Shown here: one piece after another, positions 24,711-34,173 of the stretch
Position numbering within the stretch: the stretch's first letter is position 1
Layout: each line of letters opens with the position of its first letter
Source: Trifolium pratense
Taxonomy: Eukaryota; Streptophyta; Magnoliopsida; Fabales; Fabaceae
Reading direction: 5' to 3'
Assembly: GCF_020283565.1 (NCBI RefSeq)
Contig: NC_060063.1
Coordinates: 24,730,777 to 24,794,776, forward strand
Length of the DNA stretch: 64,000 nt
The notes under the pieces: generated by a model
Seen by the model: only the letters and a program-made list of their open reading frames with translations
Databases searched by the model: none
What the model was told of the DNA's origin: nothing
Position numbers and translations under genes: made by a program

Positions 24711-24720
24711 TATATATATG
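24711..24720 (-). promoter_or_regulatory. Possible TATA element upstream of the thioesterase gene
   Basis: CATATATATA on the minus strand lies about 51 bases before the start codon. It could serve as a TATA box only with a very short leader, so confidence is low. Confidence 0.3.
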
Positions 24721-24724
24721 TATG

Positions 24725-25201
24725 GAAGAAGAAGGGATAAGGATCTGGTGTGAGGCGGGTGTAGTGTAACAGTATGGGCCCTCGATTCTGAGTGTACAGT
24801 GTGTGAAGTGATCAATAGAAAGAAAAAAAAAAAATCGACGTCCACACGTGAACAACGATGGTTAGTGGACGGTAGTTATAACTTATATGACTTTAAAATC
24901 GTACTCCAAACAAAATTGACAATATATGTGAACTTACGACTTTTCACACACAACCGTCACAAACTCACAATCTACTACTACTATTAATTTTTGGTATTCT
25001 GTACAGTGATATCTTATGCGTTAAATTGTAAAGATTAATCTTTCGAATCTTGTGAAATCTAAATGAATAGTATACTCTTTTTAAGAGTTTTAAGTTTTAA
25101 CTTTACTGCATATCTAAACTAAGGATCGAATTCAGGATATTAGTTAAACTAGGAGAGATTTGTGTCATATGATCATCCCATCTAAGTGATCTTGAGTACA
25201 G
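24725..25201. other. Upstream region of the thioesterase gene
   Basis: Non-coding AT-rich sequence that should include the promoter and 5' untranslated region of the thioesterase gene. No distinct repeat ends were recognised. Confidence 0.35.
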
Positions 25202-25597
25202 TCTACTACTAATTTATTGTTAAAAAAAAAAAAATTACTACTAATTTATTGATGCGCATTTGATCTTTTTAAAAATTTATGATATATAATAATTATTATT
25301 ATTATTATTATAGGGGGTTCAAATTTTTTGAGGCCCTAAAATTTGCCGCAAAATTTTGAGGCCCCACACCCGATACATGTATTGTGATCGGGCTTGACTG
25401 GTGGTAGTAACTACTAAAAATATTATTGAAGGGGTTGGAGTTCTGACCTTAGATTTTAAACTTGTGCAAACTCTACTTGTTGTAAGCCTATTTTGAAATA
25501 AAGGAAATTGAATCACGTCTTTCATAAGTCTATCATTTATGATAAATTTGTATTAAAATATCAAAACTTTTATAATAATATTTTACGAAATAGATTT

Positions 25598-25704
25598 TTT
25601 TTTGTTTAAAATGAGCTGGGGATCGAACTCAGAACCTATAGAGTACTACCCAAACATTTCACCACTAGACCAAACTCAGTGGCTTTACCAAATAGAGCTT
25701 TACC
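25598..25704 (-). mobile_element. tRNA-derived SINE (family C) with 10-bp target-site duplication
   Basis: The minus strand has box A TGGTCTAGTGGT and box B GAGTTCGATCCCC, then an A-rich 3' tail. AAATAGATTT flanks it at 25588-25597 and 25705-25714. This head is the closest to a real tRNA of the SINEs here, but no matching acceptor stem closes it. Confidence 0.78.
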
Positions 25705-26149
25705 AAATAGATTTAACTTAAAAGTGATAATTAAGCTGAAAAAAATAATAAATACCAAACAACTTCAACTTTAAGTTTAAAATTTTTATTTTCAACTTTA
25801 TTCATAAAAGTAGCTTTAAAGTTTTAAGCCTTAAAAAAGTAGGGCTAAATTTCTTTATTATAAAAAGATTATACTATGGAGAGAAATAAAAAGTATGAAA
25901 TTCATGTTGTTTTATTAAAAAAGATTACACGGAGTACTAAGCAGAGACGTTAAGAAAAGAATTTCATAAAATTTCTGCAAGGATATATTTCTACTCGTAT
26001 AAATATAAAGCGATTGTATTTTCTATTCATATATTACCGGTAACCTATTTTTTTTTGTAATTTATATAAAACATATATCTATAATCAAATTCAAATAAAT
26101 CATAAAATTATACGATTTTTGAAAATTGAATGATAATCTTTCATTTTAC

Positions 26150-26300
26150 AATTCAGAACTAATAACCAGTAAGGAGCGGCAACGTTCAAGTTCCTTTTTG
26201 TTCTTTGGGAGTGGAATTTCCATGACAGCTTTTACTTTATTTTTATCGACTTTGGTTCCCTTCTTGTGGACTAGGAATCCCAAAAATTTGCCAGCGACGC
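26150..26300 (-). pseudogene. Ty3-gypsy reverse-transcriptase scrap fused to the GPAT fragment
   Basis: Read on the minus strand from about 26299, one frame gives GKFLGFLVHKKGTKVDKNKV and then KAVMEIPLPKNKKEL. This matches the part of Ty3-type polymerases just after the reverse-transcriptase active site. The frame ends in a stop near 26155. It begins exactly where similarity to GPAT ends, so the two form one junction. Confidence 0.75.
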
Positions 26301-26975
26301 ACTAAATCAGGGAGAGGGAGGTTTAAGTAGACTTCGATGATGGAGAGGATGAAGCCAAAGGGGATCCAGGCAAAGCTAATGGCGGCGTTTAGTGGGTCTG
26401 GACGTTGTATGAAGTGGCCGTGGAAGATGATTCGGCTCTTGAGACGCTCTTGTGGAACTGGTTTTGCTGATTTGTTTGGAGGCACCATGTACCCTTCCTG
26501 TTATTCATCAACATTAATGTTATTATAGATCATAGTTTAGAGAGATTTTTGCATCATATTGCTAAGATTTATGATCAATGCTTAACAATAATACTTGTTC
26601 ACTTCATTTATCAACGATAAATAAAGATGAAGTCTCATGCGATTAATTAGAAAGAATTAATGAACATTCAAGCAAAAAGTAGAAGGAAAAAGTTTAATTT
26701 CTTGCAATAGCTATGGTACAATCATGCAAGGGTAATAATATATAATAATAAATTAACAAGCAAGCATTAGGGTTGAGAAACATGTATGCTTTGAATGAGT
26801 GTTTTTGGATGAGGGTATGTTTTGAAGTAAAGTAATTAAAATTCTTCTATGTAATTTTTATGGTTTAATTTGGATAATTAATTTGAAGAATTTTAAAATA
26901 ATTAGAATTTATCAAGTATTTTGCTAGTTAGAGATTTAAAATATCTTCCTCCTATATGTTTCAAAAAATTTAAAT

Positions 26976-27282
26976 GGCTTAATTAATAAAATGGTCCCTT
27001 AAAGATATTTTTGGTTTTACATTGGTCCCTTAAAGAAAAAAATGTCTGAATAGGTCCCTTAAAGAAAAAAAAAAGTCTGAATAGGTCCCTTAAAGACATA
27101 TCTGTTAATCAGTTTGGTCCTATTCGGACCTTTTTTTATGGACCAAACTAATTAACGGAGATGTCTTTAAGGGACTTATTCGGACCTTTTTTTCTTTAAG
27201 GGACCTATTCGGACCTTTTATTCTTTAAGGAACCAATCTGAAACAAAAAATATCTTTAAGGGACCATTTTACTAATTAAGCC
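26976..27282. mobile_element. Mutator-type foldback MITE with 9-10-bp target-site duplication
   Basis: A 307-bp inverted repeat starting GGCTTAATTAATAAAATGG and ending ACTAATTAAGCC. AAATTTAAAT flanks it at 26966-26975 and 27283-27292. It is the same family as 10390-10695, with the same internal GGTCCCTTAAAG repeats. Confidence 0.82.
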
Positions 27283-27292
27283 AAATTTAAAT

Positions 27293-27703
27293 TGATCCTT
27301 ATAGATTTTCAAAAAATTACAAACTGGCCCTTAAATGTTTCAAAATTTTGAAATTGATTGCCTAAAAATTTCAACTTGGTCCTTTGAATTTTCAAAAATT
27401 TCAATTTGGTTTCTATTTTTCAGATTTTAAATTTGATCCAAAACTTAAAATTTATAAAACAAACCCAAAAATGTTTAAAATAAAATTTTCCATTAAACAA
27501 ACACCTTTAAAAATAAAGGTAATTCAATCGAATCATTTGAATGGTTTAGAATCCTAAAATTTCTAATTACTTCATCCAAATATATCTGAGACCTTTTTAA
27601 AACGTATCATTTAGGTATTTTATTAAATAATATTTAGTTAATAAGTATATATTAAATATTATCTTCTTGGGTCAATTTCATGTATAACTAAAGTAGTAAC
27701 TAC
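27293..27703. other. AT-rich intronic stretch, no gene
   Basis: Lies inside intron 2 of the GPAT remnant. Repeated words (AATTTGGT, TTGGTCC) suggest decayed foldback MITE sequence, but no ends can be set. Confidence 0.3.
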
Positions 27704-27706
27704 TAA

Positions 27707-28712
27707 GGGTCTGTTTGGTTCGGGGGTTTTGGAGGGGAGGGGAGGGGAGGTGAGGGGATATTTTAAATTAATTGTGTTTGGTTCAATTTTTAGGAGGGGA
27801 GGGGAGGTGAGAGGAGGTGAGCAAAATACCTCCAAATCCCAATTTTTGCTTCCCCCTAAATTGGGGGGATTTGGAGGGGAGGGGAGGGAAGGAGAAAGAT
27901 ATCATTATCATTTTAATTATTTTGACATAATTGTCCTCATAATTATTTTAAAATGCCAAAATTATCCATTTTTTAGTTCTAATTTTTTTTTCAAACTTTT
28001 TTTTATTGTTACACATGTCTTTTTATATTCATAAACTGTTGTGCTAATTTTTTTTGTATTACATTGTTATCTTGTAAAGTTCATATAATTTTTTGAATCA
28101 ACGTTGTTATATTTTTTTTTATAGAAAATCAACGTTGTTACTTACTTTGTACCTCCATCATATTAGTTAGTATTTATATGCACTATTATATTTTTTAAAA
28201 TATCATTAACTTTGTTACGTTATAACTTATAATACAAGAGTTTTTTTTTTTTTACAATATTAGTATTAGTACAAGATCTTTATACTTATAAATAAATATT
28301 ACTTTTTTTGTACAATATTAGTATCAGTACAAGGTTTTTTTTTTGTTAATAATTATCAAAAAATTCTTTTAAATATATTTATAGGTAATTTAAACTTATA
28401 AATATTATTTTTGGGTTAGATCAATCATAAAAATTGAGAAAATATTGCGGATATATAGGTTAATTCACACCAAGTAGCTATAAAATTGTCAGACTACATG
28501 AAAATTATAAGGATAAAAAAGTAAATTAGTTTTAAAATCTATCCCCTCACCCTCTTGAACCAAACATATATCTTAAAATCCCTCACCTCCCCTCCCCTTC
28601 CTTCTTTTGAACCAAACATATGTGTAAGTACAAATTTCACCTCCCCTCCCCTCACCTCCCTTCCCCTTCATTAAAATACCTCTCCTCCCCCTATGTTGAA
28701 CCAAACAGACCC
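27707..28712. mobile_element. Tourist/PIF-Harbinger-like MITE of about 1 kb
   Basis: Terminal inverted repeats GGGTCTGTTTGGTTC and GAACCAAACAGACCC are perfect, with TAA on both sides (27704-27706, 28713-28715). Both arms carry purine or pyrimidine runs such as GGAGGGGAGGGGAGG and its complement. The open frame within 27729-28034 reads through these runs and is not a gene. Confidence 0.78.
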
Positions 28713-29310
28713 TAAGTTAGCATTTCTCCTAAGTGTGAGTTCAGCAACCATATGAGTAAAATAAATGAGAAGAAAATTGTAGGTGGCAAATTTCCTACTT
28801 AAGTAGTATAGTACAACTAGTACATGGACTATGACAGGATTAATTAAGTCGTGAAATCCCCTCTAAGAGTACTAGAGTAGTATGTATGAAGAATGAATAG
28901 ACCATGGAAGCTGGCTGTTGGCTGGGATGGTTAATATTGTGGGTCCAACATAACTTACAATTTGGGAAAATATAGCCAAACAAGATGAAAACAGATTATC
29001 AACATAAAACAAAGTAGAAAACAATATTGCGCTTTGAACTATTCCATAACCATGTATAAAGTTATTGCAAAGAAAGAAGGACAAAAAAACCTACTAGTAT
29101 TCCATAGAAAATGGACCTTTTTCACACAGATAAAAAAAAATGTATATTACTCCCTCCGTTTCAAAATTATTGTCGCAATTTGACTGTGTGCACTATTCAT
29201 ACGAGCTACTTTGACCAAATTTTATTTAGTAATGTATAAAGATAAATATTAGCATATGAGATCTTGTTAGATTTGTCTCGACGAGTACTATCAAAATATC
29301 AATTTTCATA

Positions 29311-29432
29311 ACCCACTTGGGTTGGTGCATTGGTATTGGCTTGAGACCTGGGAGTGTGCTCCTCTTGAGGTCTGAGGTTCGATTCTCTTTGGCGCCAATT
29401 TGGGTGGGCTAATTTAGTTTCTTCAAAAAAAA
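29311..29432 (+). mobile_element. tRNA-derived SINE (family A), plus strand, 13-bp target-site duplication
   Basis: It starts ACCCACTTGGGTTGGTGC, has box B GGTTCGATTCTC, and ends with an A run. ATCAATTTTCATA flanks it at 29298-29310 and 29433-29445. It is closely similar to the minus-strand copy at 8047-8170. Confidence 0.85.
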
Positions 29433-29477
29433 ATCAATTTTCATAATTTTTAATAATACACAACTAAAAATATTAAT

Positions 29478-30870
29478 GGCTTAAATGCAGTTTTACCCCC
29501 CCTATTTTGAAAAATGCGGAATTTTACCCCCCCTATTTTAAAATGCGGAATTTTACCCCCCCTATTTTAAAATGCGGAATTTTACCCCCCCTATTTTATA
29601 ATTTGTTGGATTTTGCCCCCCCACCAAAATTTTGCACAAAATCTGCTTCTGAGCCTCAAGTTCAAAGCTACGCACAGAACTCAATTTGGATCAATAATTC
29701 ACCAAACTGGTACCGAAACGACCGCAATCGAGTTAGTTTTCCACAGAATCAAACTCCACTAAATTTGGAGTTACAGAGAGAGATTAATTACTGTTTTAGT
29801 GAAGGCCTGTTCAAATTAATTATCGTATGAAACTACTACTGGTATTCTCGTCATTCCTCTCACCCTGTAGCTCATTTTTTAATACTATTTACATGTATGG
29901 AAATCTAACGAAATTATCCTTGTTGGAATTTCAATTTCGTCGAATTTGGAGTTACGATGTGTTCGGTAGACGATGTTGAATTTGAAGATCACAAGTAGAT
30001 TTCTGCAGAATTAGTAATTGGACAGACCTTCACTAAAACGGTAATTAATCTCTCTCTGTAACTCCAAATTTAGTGGGGTTTGATTCTGTGGAAAGCTAAC
30101 TCGATTACGGTCATTTCGGTAGCCATTTGGTGAATTATGGATCCAAATTGAGTTGTATGCGAAGCTTTGAAGTTGTGACTCGAAAGCAGATTTTTTGCAG
30201 AATTTTGGGGACATACCTTCACTAAAACGGTAATTAATCTCTCTTTGTAACTCCAAATTCAGTGGGGTTTGATTATGTGGAAATATAACTCGATTACGGT
30301 CATTTCGGTAGCCGTTTGGTGAAATATGGATCCAAATTGAGTTGTATGCGAAGCTTTGAAGTTGTGACACGAAAGCAGATTTTTTGCAGAATTTTGGGGG
30401 ACATACCTTCACTAAAACGGTAATTAATCTCTCTTTGTAACTCCAAATTCAGTGGGGTTTGATTATGTGGAAAGATAACTCGATTACGGTCATTTCGGTA
30501 GCCGTTTAGTAAATTATGGATCCAAATTGAGTTGTATGCGAAGCTTTAAAGTTGTGACTCGAAAGCAGATTTTTTGCAGAATTTTGGGGGACATTCCTTC
30601 ACTAAAACGGTAATTAATCTCTCTTTGTAACTCCAAATTCAGTGGGGTTTGATTATGTGGAAAGATAACTCGATTACGGTCATTTCGGTAAATTATTGAT
30701 CAAAATTGAGTTGTGTGCGAAGCTTTAAAGTTGTGACTCGAAAGCATAATTTTAGGGGGGGCAAAATCCAACAAATTATAAAACAGGGGGGGTAAAAGTC
30801 CGCGTTTTAAAACAGGGGGAGTAAAATTCCGATTTAATCAAAATAGGGGGGGCAAAACTGCATTTAAGCC
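29478..30870. mobile_element. Mutator-type foldback element (1.39 kb) with internal 189/190-bp tandem repeats
   Basis: The ends GGCTTAAATGCAGTTTT and AAAACTGCATTTAAGCC are inverted copies. AATATTAAT is duplicated at 29469-29477 and 30871-30879, a Mutator-like 9-bp signature. Next to each end are repeats of TTTTACCCCCCCTATTTTA or its complement. The right arm holds an array of 189/190-bp repeats, and the left arm holds one inverted copy of the unit (about 29640-29820). No transposase is present. Confidence 0.82.
30031..30745. repeat. Tandem array of 189/190-bp units inside the foldback element
   Basis: Units begin with CACTAAAACG at 30031, 30220, 30410 and 30600, the last one partial and shortened by about 40 bases. 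Units differ by a few substitutions. Read on the minus strand, two adjacent units stay in frame and give a repetitive 133-residue open frame (30011-30412). That is explained by the 189-bp spacing, not by a gene. Confidence 0.9.
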
Positions 30871-31777
30871 AATATTAATTATCAAAATTGTGCATCGGCA
30901 AGTCTGCGATAGTAAAATGTGACAATTATTTTGGGACTGAGGCAAGTAAATAATTAAAATGTCCAAATCTGCTGAGACATAAAATTGATTCATGCAATTC
31001 ACACCAAAATTCAAAATGTAAAACTTGATGATTAGTTTAGTGGAAGCCAAACCTTGCAAATTGACATGAAATCATGATCAGTTTTCCGATCTCCAAGTCC
31101 AAAATCTGGCAATTCATCACCAAACTCTTTCACAACTGCCAAACGCTTCAAATCTCCAACAAGCACACCAGGTTTCTTCACAAATCCAGTCGCCTTCTTT
31201 GTCTTAGGGTTCACCTCAATTTCCGTTCCCAAAACCTTATCTCCGCCGAGATAATCCTTCACAAACGCATCCACCATCACCGTCGGATTCGCCGTCACCA
31301 CTACCTTCCTCTTACACCGATCAAACACTTCAAAACTCTCTCTCCTTACATCCGCAGCATAAAATCTGCACAAAAACACATCAAATTGAACCTAATTGAA
31401 CAGAATCAGAAAAAGAATGAATGAAAGAGTAAAGTTACACTGTTACGGTTGTTACAGTACCTTGGAAGAACAGCGCGTGAAGCGAGTTCGATAGCATCAA
31501 ATTGAAGACCAGCGAAAGAGATGAAAATCAGCATCTGAATACCGAGAGATTCAGAAACAAATAGATAAGCGAAGATAATGAAAGGAACGGAGAGAAGAAG
31601 AATGAAGCCACGGAGGAGACTTCCGGCTTCAACAGCAACAAGCATGAAGTAAGGAAAAGAGCTTCGAGAAATGAGAAGTGTTCCGTCGAGATCGGCGGCG
31701 ACTGATTCATGCGGGGAAGAAGTTCCGTTGTATTCGGTTATCGGAGGGAAGTTACGTTTCAGTTTCGGCGGTGCCAT

Positions 31778-31988
31778 TTTTCTGTTACGACGGTGACAGG
31801 TGTACTCTGCTTTTAGAGAGCGCGACAGAGGAACGTGAGGGAACGTTCAGTTTTAAATGTTAGTTAAGAAATCGTGAATTACGGATTTAACCTTGGGAAT
31901 CCTCGTGGTATTGTTTCTTGTCAAGTACTACTCATAATAACTACCATCGTTTTAAATGTTGGTTATTTATGACTAGATTTAATAAGCT
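31778..31988. other. Upstream region of the GPAT remnant
   Basis: Non-coding sequence that would hold the GPAT promoter on the minus strand. No clear TATA box or repeat was identified. Confidence 0.3.
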
Positions 31989-32004
31989 AAAAAAGTTGGT
32001 TAAT

Positions 32005-32182
32005 AGTATTTAGATGAGATGACGCGAGTCTTTTCTAGCCTAATTAAGGTTCTGAGTTTGATCTCTGTTCTTAGGCATGCAATAACGTTAAAACTTTTAG
32101 AAGAGTTTGCCATTCATTAGTGTCCCATAAGGCTCAAGATATTAGTCTCTGCAGTTGCGTGTAGAGAATACCCGATTTTAAA
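32005..32182 (+). mobile_element. Possible SINE-like retroposon with 16-bp flanking repeat
   Basis: AAAAAAGTTGGTTAAT occurs at 31989-32004 and 32183-32198, the second copy directly after an A run. The interior has a box-B-like TCTGAGTTTGATCTC but no clear box A. The flanks fit target-primed insertion; the family is unknown. Confidence 0.5.
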
Positions 32183-32269
32183 AAAAAAGTTGGTTAATCA
32201 ATCACTTACAATGCCATTGAATTCATTTTGTCTTTTTTTTTAAGGAAAATTTGGCATCCAACAGATTAA

Positions 32270-33130
32270 TTAGATAATTTGGAGAATCTGAAACTGGATA
32301 TTATCATTAACCTGATACCCTTTGAATTTACCAATCTCGACAGCTCTTCGCATCAGCCCGGCCAATCCTTCAGCAACAATAAGAAATAAAAACGGGGTTA
32401 ACGGATCACCTTGGTGTAAACCACTTTCCACCTTGAAATCCTCTGTAGGGCTTCCATTTATCACGATAGACATCGAGCTTTCAAAAATGCAAGCTCTCAT
32501 CCACTTTAACCAACCTTCCGAAAAACCCATTTTTAGCATCATACGTTCGAAAACATGCCAACTTACAGTATCATAAGCACGTTCGAAATCGACTTTAAAC
32601 AACAAGCAATCATCTTTTCTTTTCTTGGCTAAATCAATGATCTCGTTTAAAACCACAACACCATCCAGGATCTGTCTCTGAGGCAGAAAGGCCGATTGGC
32701 AGCTAGAAATTACCTTCCCCAATACTTTTTTCAATCTGTTAGCCAAAATTTTTTATAAAATTTTGTAGAGAGTTCCAATCAAACAAATGGCCCGATAATC
32801 GAAGAGCTCTTGCGGATGGTCCTTCTTGCGAATTTAAGTTAAGAACGAAGCAGTCAACGCTTTAGGCAAGTGAGCGTTTTCATGAAATTCACTTAGAAAA
32901 GCCAACACATCATATTTGACTATCGGCCAACAAGCTTTCAAAAAATTAATGTTGAACCCATCCGGACCCGGACTTATTACCATCACAACTCCAAACGGTT
33001 TCTCTAACCTCTTCCTCACCAAAAGGTTCTAACAGAGATGCATTATCATCATCAGAAAGAGTGTTGAAATCGATACCTTGAAAAAATGGTCTATTGGGCC
33101 ATTCCTCAGGGAAATGCTTCGAGGACGAGC
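32270..33130 (-). pseudogene. LINE (L1-like) reverse-transcriptase fragment
   Basis: The minus strand gives SGPDGFNINFLKACW, then LANRLKKVLGKVISSCQSAFL, FKVDFERAYDTVSW and GLHQGDPLTPFLFLIVAEGL in order. These are classic plant LINE reverse-transcriptase blocks. The catalytic Y/FADD block and everything beyond are missing. Frame changes near 32830 and 32960 break the rest. Confidence 0.85.
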
Positions 33131-33146
33131 AACAGTTTAAGTGTGG

Positions 33147-34173
33147 GGTTGTGATGACAGTCAATTATATGATGTTTTTAGTAGTAAATTAGAGTGGTTT
33201 TAATAGTAATTGAAGCCCAAAAGCAAGCAAATACCAGGAAAAGTGAAGTTACAAGACCTAGAAGTAAGAAAACTGGAAAAAACATCAAAAAATGGCAAAA
33301 ATGTAATAAGGCAGCGCAACCATCGTACCCACGATGAGTCTCGGCGTGGCGCGACGAGAAGACAGTTTAATTGAAGAACATCTGCAGAAAATCTTTTTCA
33401 TCGTGGCACGATGGCTTGTCATTGTGGCACGATGATGACTTGAAAAATACGCAGAAAATCCTGAGAAGATCTTCCATCGCACCATGATAGGATCCATCGT
33501 GGCCACGATGAGGCAAAAATACACGCCATCGTGGCCACGATGGGTGCGTAGAAAAAGCCCAAACCCAGCTGAAAAACTATAAATAGAGTCTCCTTCCTCC
33601 ACTATTATACATTCAAAAATATTGAGACCTGTTCAATATTCACTCTAGAGTAGAAGAACTCTAAGGAGAAGGCAAGGAGGCCAAGAAACTCCAAGGCCAA
33701 CAAGGTTCTTTTCTTTCTGCTTTTGTAATTTATTTTTCCCAAGTTAGGTGGAGTCGAGGAACTCCCTTACGAATGTTTGGTTTTGTAATTTATACAATTT
33801 GGGTATAGTTCAATTGCTTTGTTATTGTTAACTCTTTTATCCTAGTATTATATTTATTTTAATATTGATCACATTAGAATAAAATCTAAGGACCTAGCGG
33901 ATATCGCATAGGAAACAAAGCTAGTATTCCCGAACGAAGGACGGTATGCTAGGGCCAACATGAGACCATTAAATTCAGTATCTGAGGTCTTAGTATAGGA
34001 TTAGAAACGATAATTTCTACCTTACAGAGTTGCTTCTAGTAAGTGACTAGTTTTAGGCACACGTGACAGCTTATGACACACGGAGTCACCTGGGTAATGA
34101 TACCAAAGTTTAAACGAAAAAGTGGGGGCGATGATGCTTAAATAAAGTAAGGGTAACCTTTAACTAGGCTCTG
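33147..34173 (+). repeat. Outer Ty3-type LTR, left part
   Basis: The LTR starts after GTTTAAGTGTGGGG, a purine tract of the kind seen before gypsy 3' LTRs. It includes a TATA box at 33579-33586 (TATAAATA). It is interrupted at 34173 by the gypsy element and resumes at 51083. Almost no internal region is left beside it, since LINE sequence starts just upstream. The lineage is not determined. Confidence 0.65.
33318..33545. repeat. Cluster of CATCGTGGCCACGATG palindromes in the outer LTR
   Basis: The perfect 16-bp palindrome occurs at about 33492 and 33527. Variants lie near 33319, 33398, 33419 and 33476, so there are six related copies in under 230 bp, just upstream of the LTR TATA box. Confidence 0.8.

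Larger units (their letters stand above)
29149..30953. mobile_element. Stowaway-like MITE enlarged by nested insertions
   Basis: The left end TACTCCCTCCGTTTCAAAAT pairs with the right end ATTTTGGGACTGAGGCAAGTA. Without the inserted SINE (29311-29432) and foldback element (29478-30870) it is about 270 bp. It lies in intron 2 of the GPAT remnant. Confidence 0.65.
26301..31777 (-). pseudogene. Truncated glycerol-3-phosphate acyltransferase (GPAT, RAM2/GPAT6-like)
   Basis: Land-plant GPATs of this clade make sn-2 monoacylglycerol precursors for cutin or for lipids supplied to mycorrhizal fungi. Exon 1 (31777-31461) has the HAD-like motif DLDGTLL and hydrophobic segments. Exon 2 (31365-31053) carries GDRKTDHDFMSICK. 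Exon 3 starts at 26497 (EGYMVPPNKSAKPVP) and stays GPAT-like to NLPLP near 26309, where it joins a Ty3 scrap. Splice phases agree, so this was one gene. The acyltransferase catalytic region (usual NHXXXXD block) is missing, so no active enzyme can be made. The second intron is 4.5 kb and full of MITEs. Exons 1 and 2 are open and not visibly damaged, so truncation may be fairly recent. Confidence 0.88.

Noticed and set aside
25319..25525. 68-residue open frame near GAGGCCC repeats
   Set aside because: No recognisable similarity, splice signals or promoter; probably decayed repeat sequence.
27729..28034. Glycine-rich 101-residue open frame
   Set aside because: It reads through purine runs of a MITE.
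29507..29830. 107-residue open frame with FTPPI repeats
   Set aside because: It comes from the C-rich subterminal repeats of the foldback element.
30011..30412. 133-residue open frame with two protein repeats
   Set aside because: It lies in the tandem array of a foldback element; frame continuity follows from the 189-bp unit. There is no promoter or known domain.
30031..30745. Regular repeats considered as a CRISPR array
   Set aside because: Units are 189/190 bp without spacers, in a plant transposon; no cas genes.
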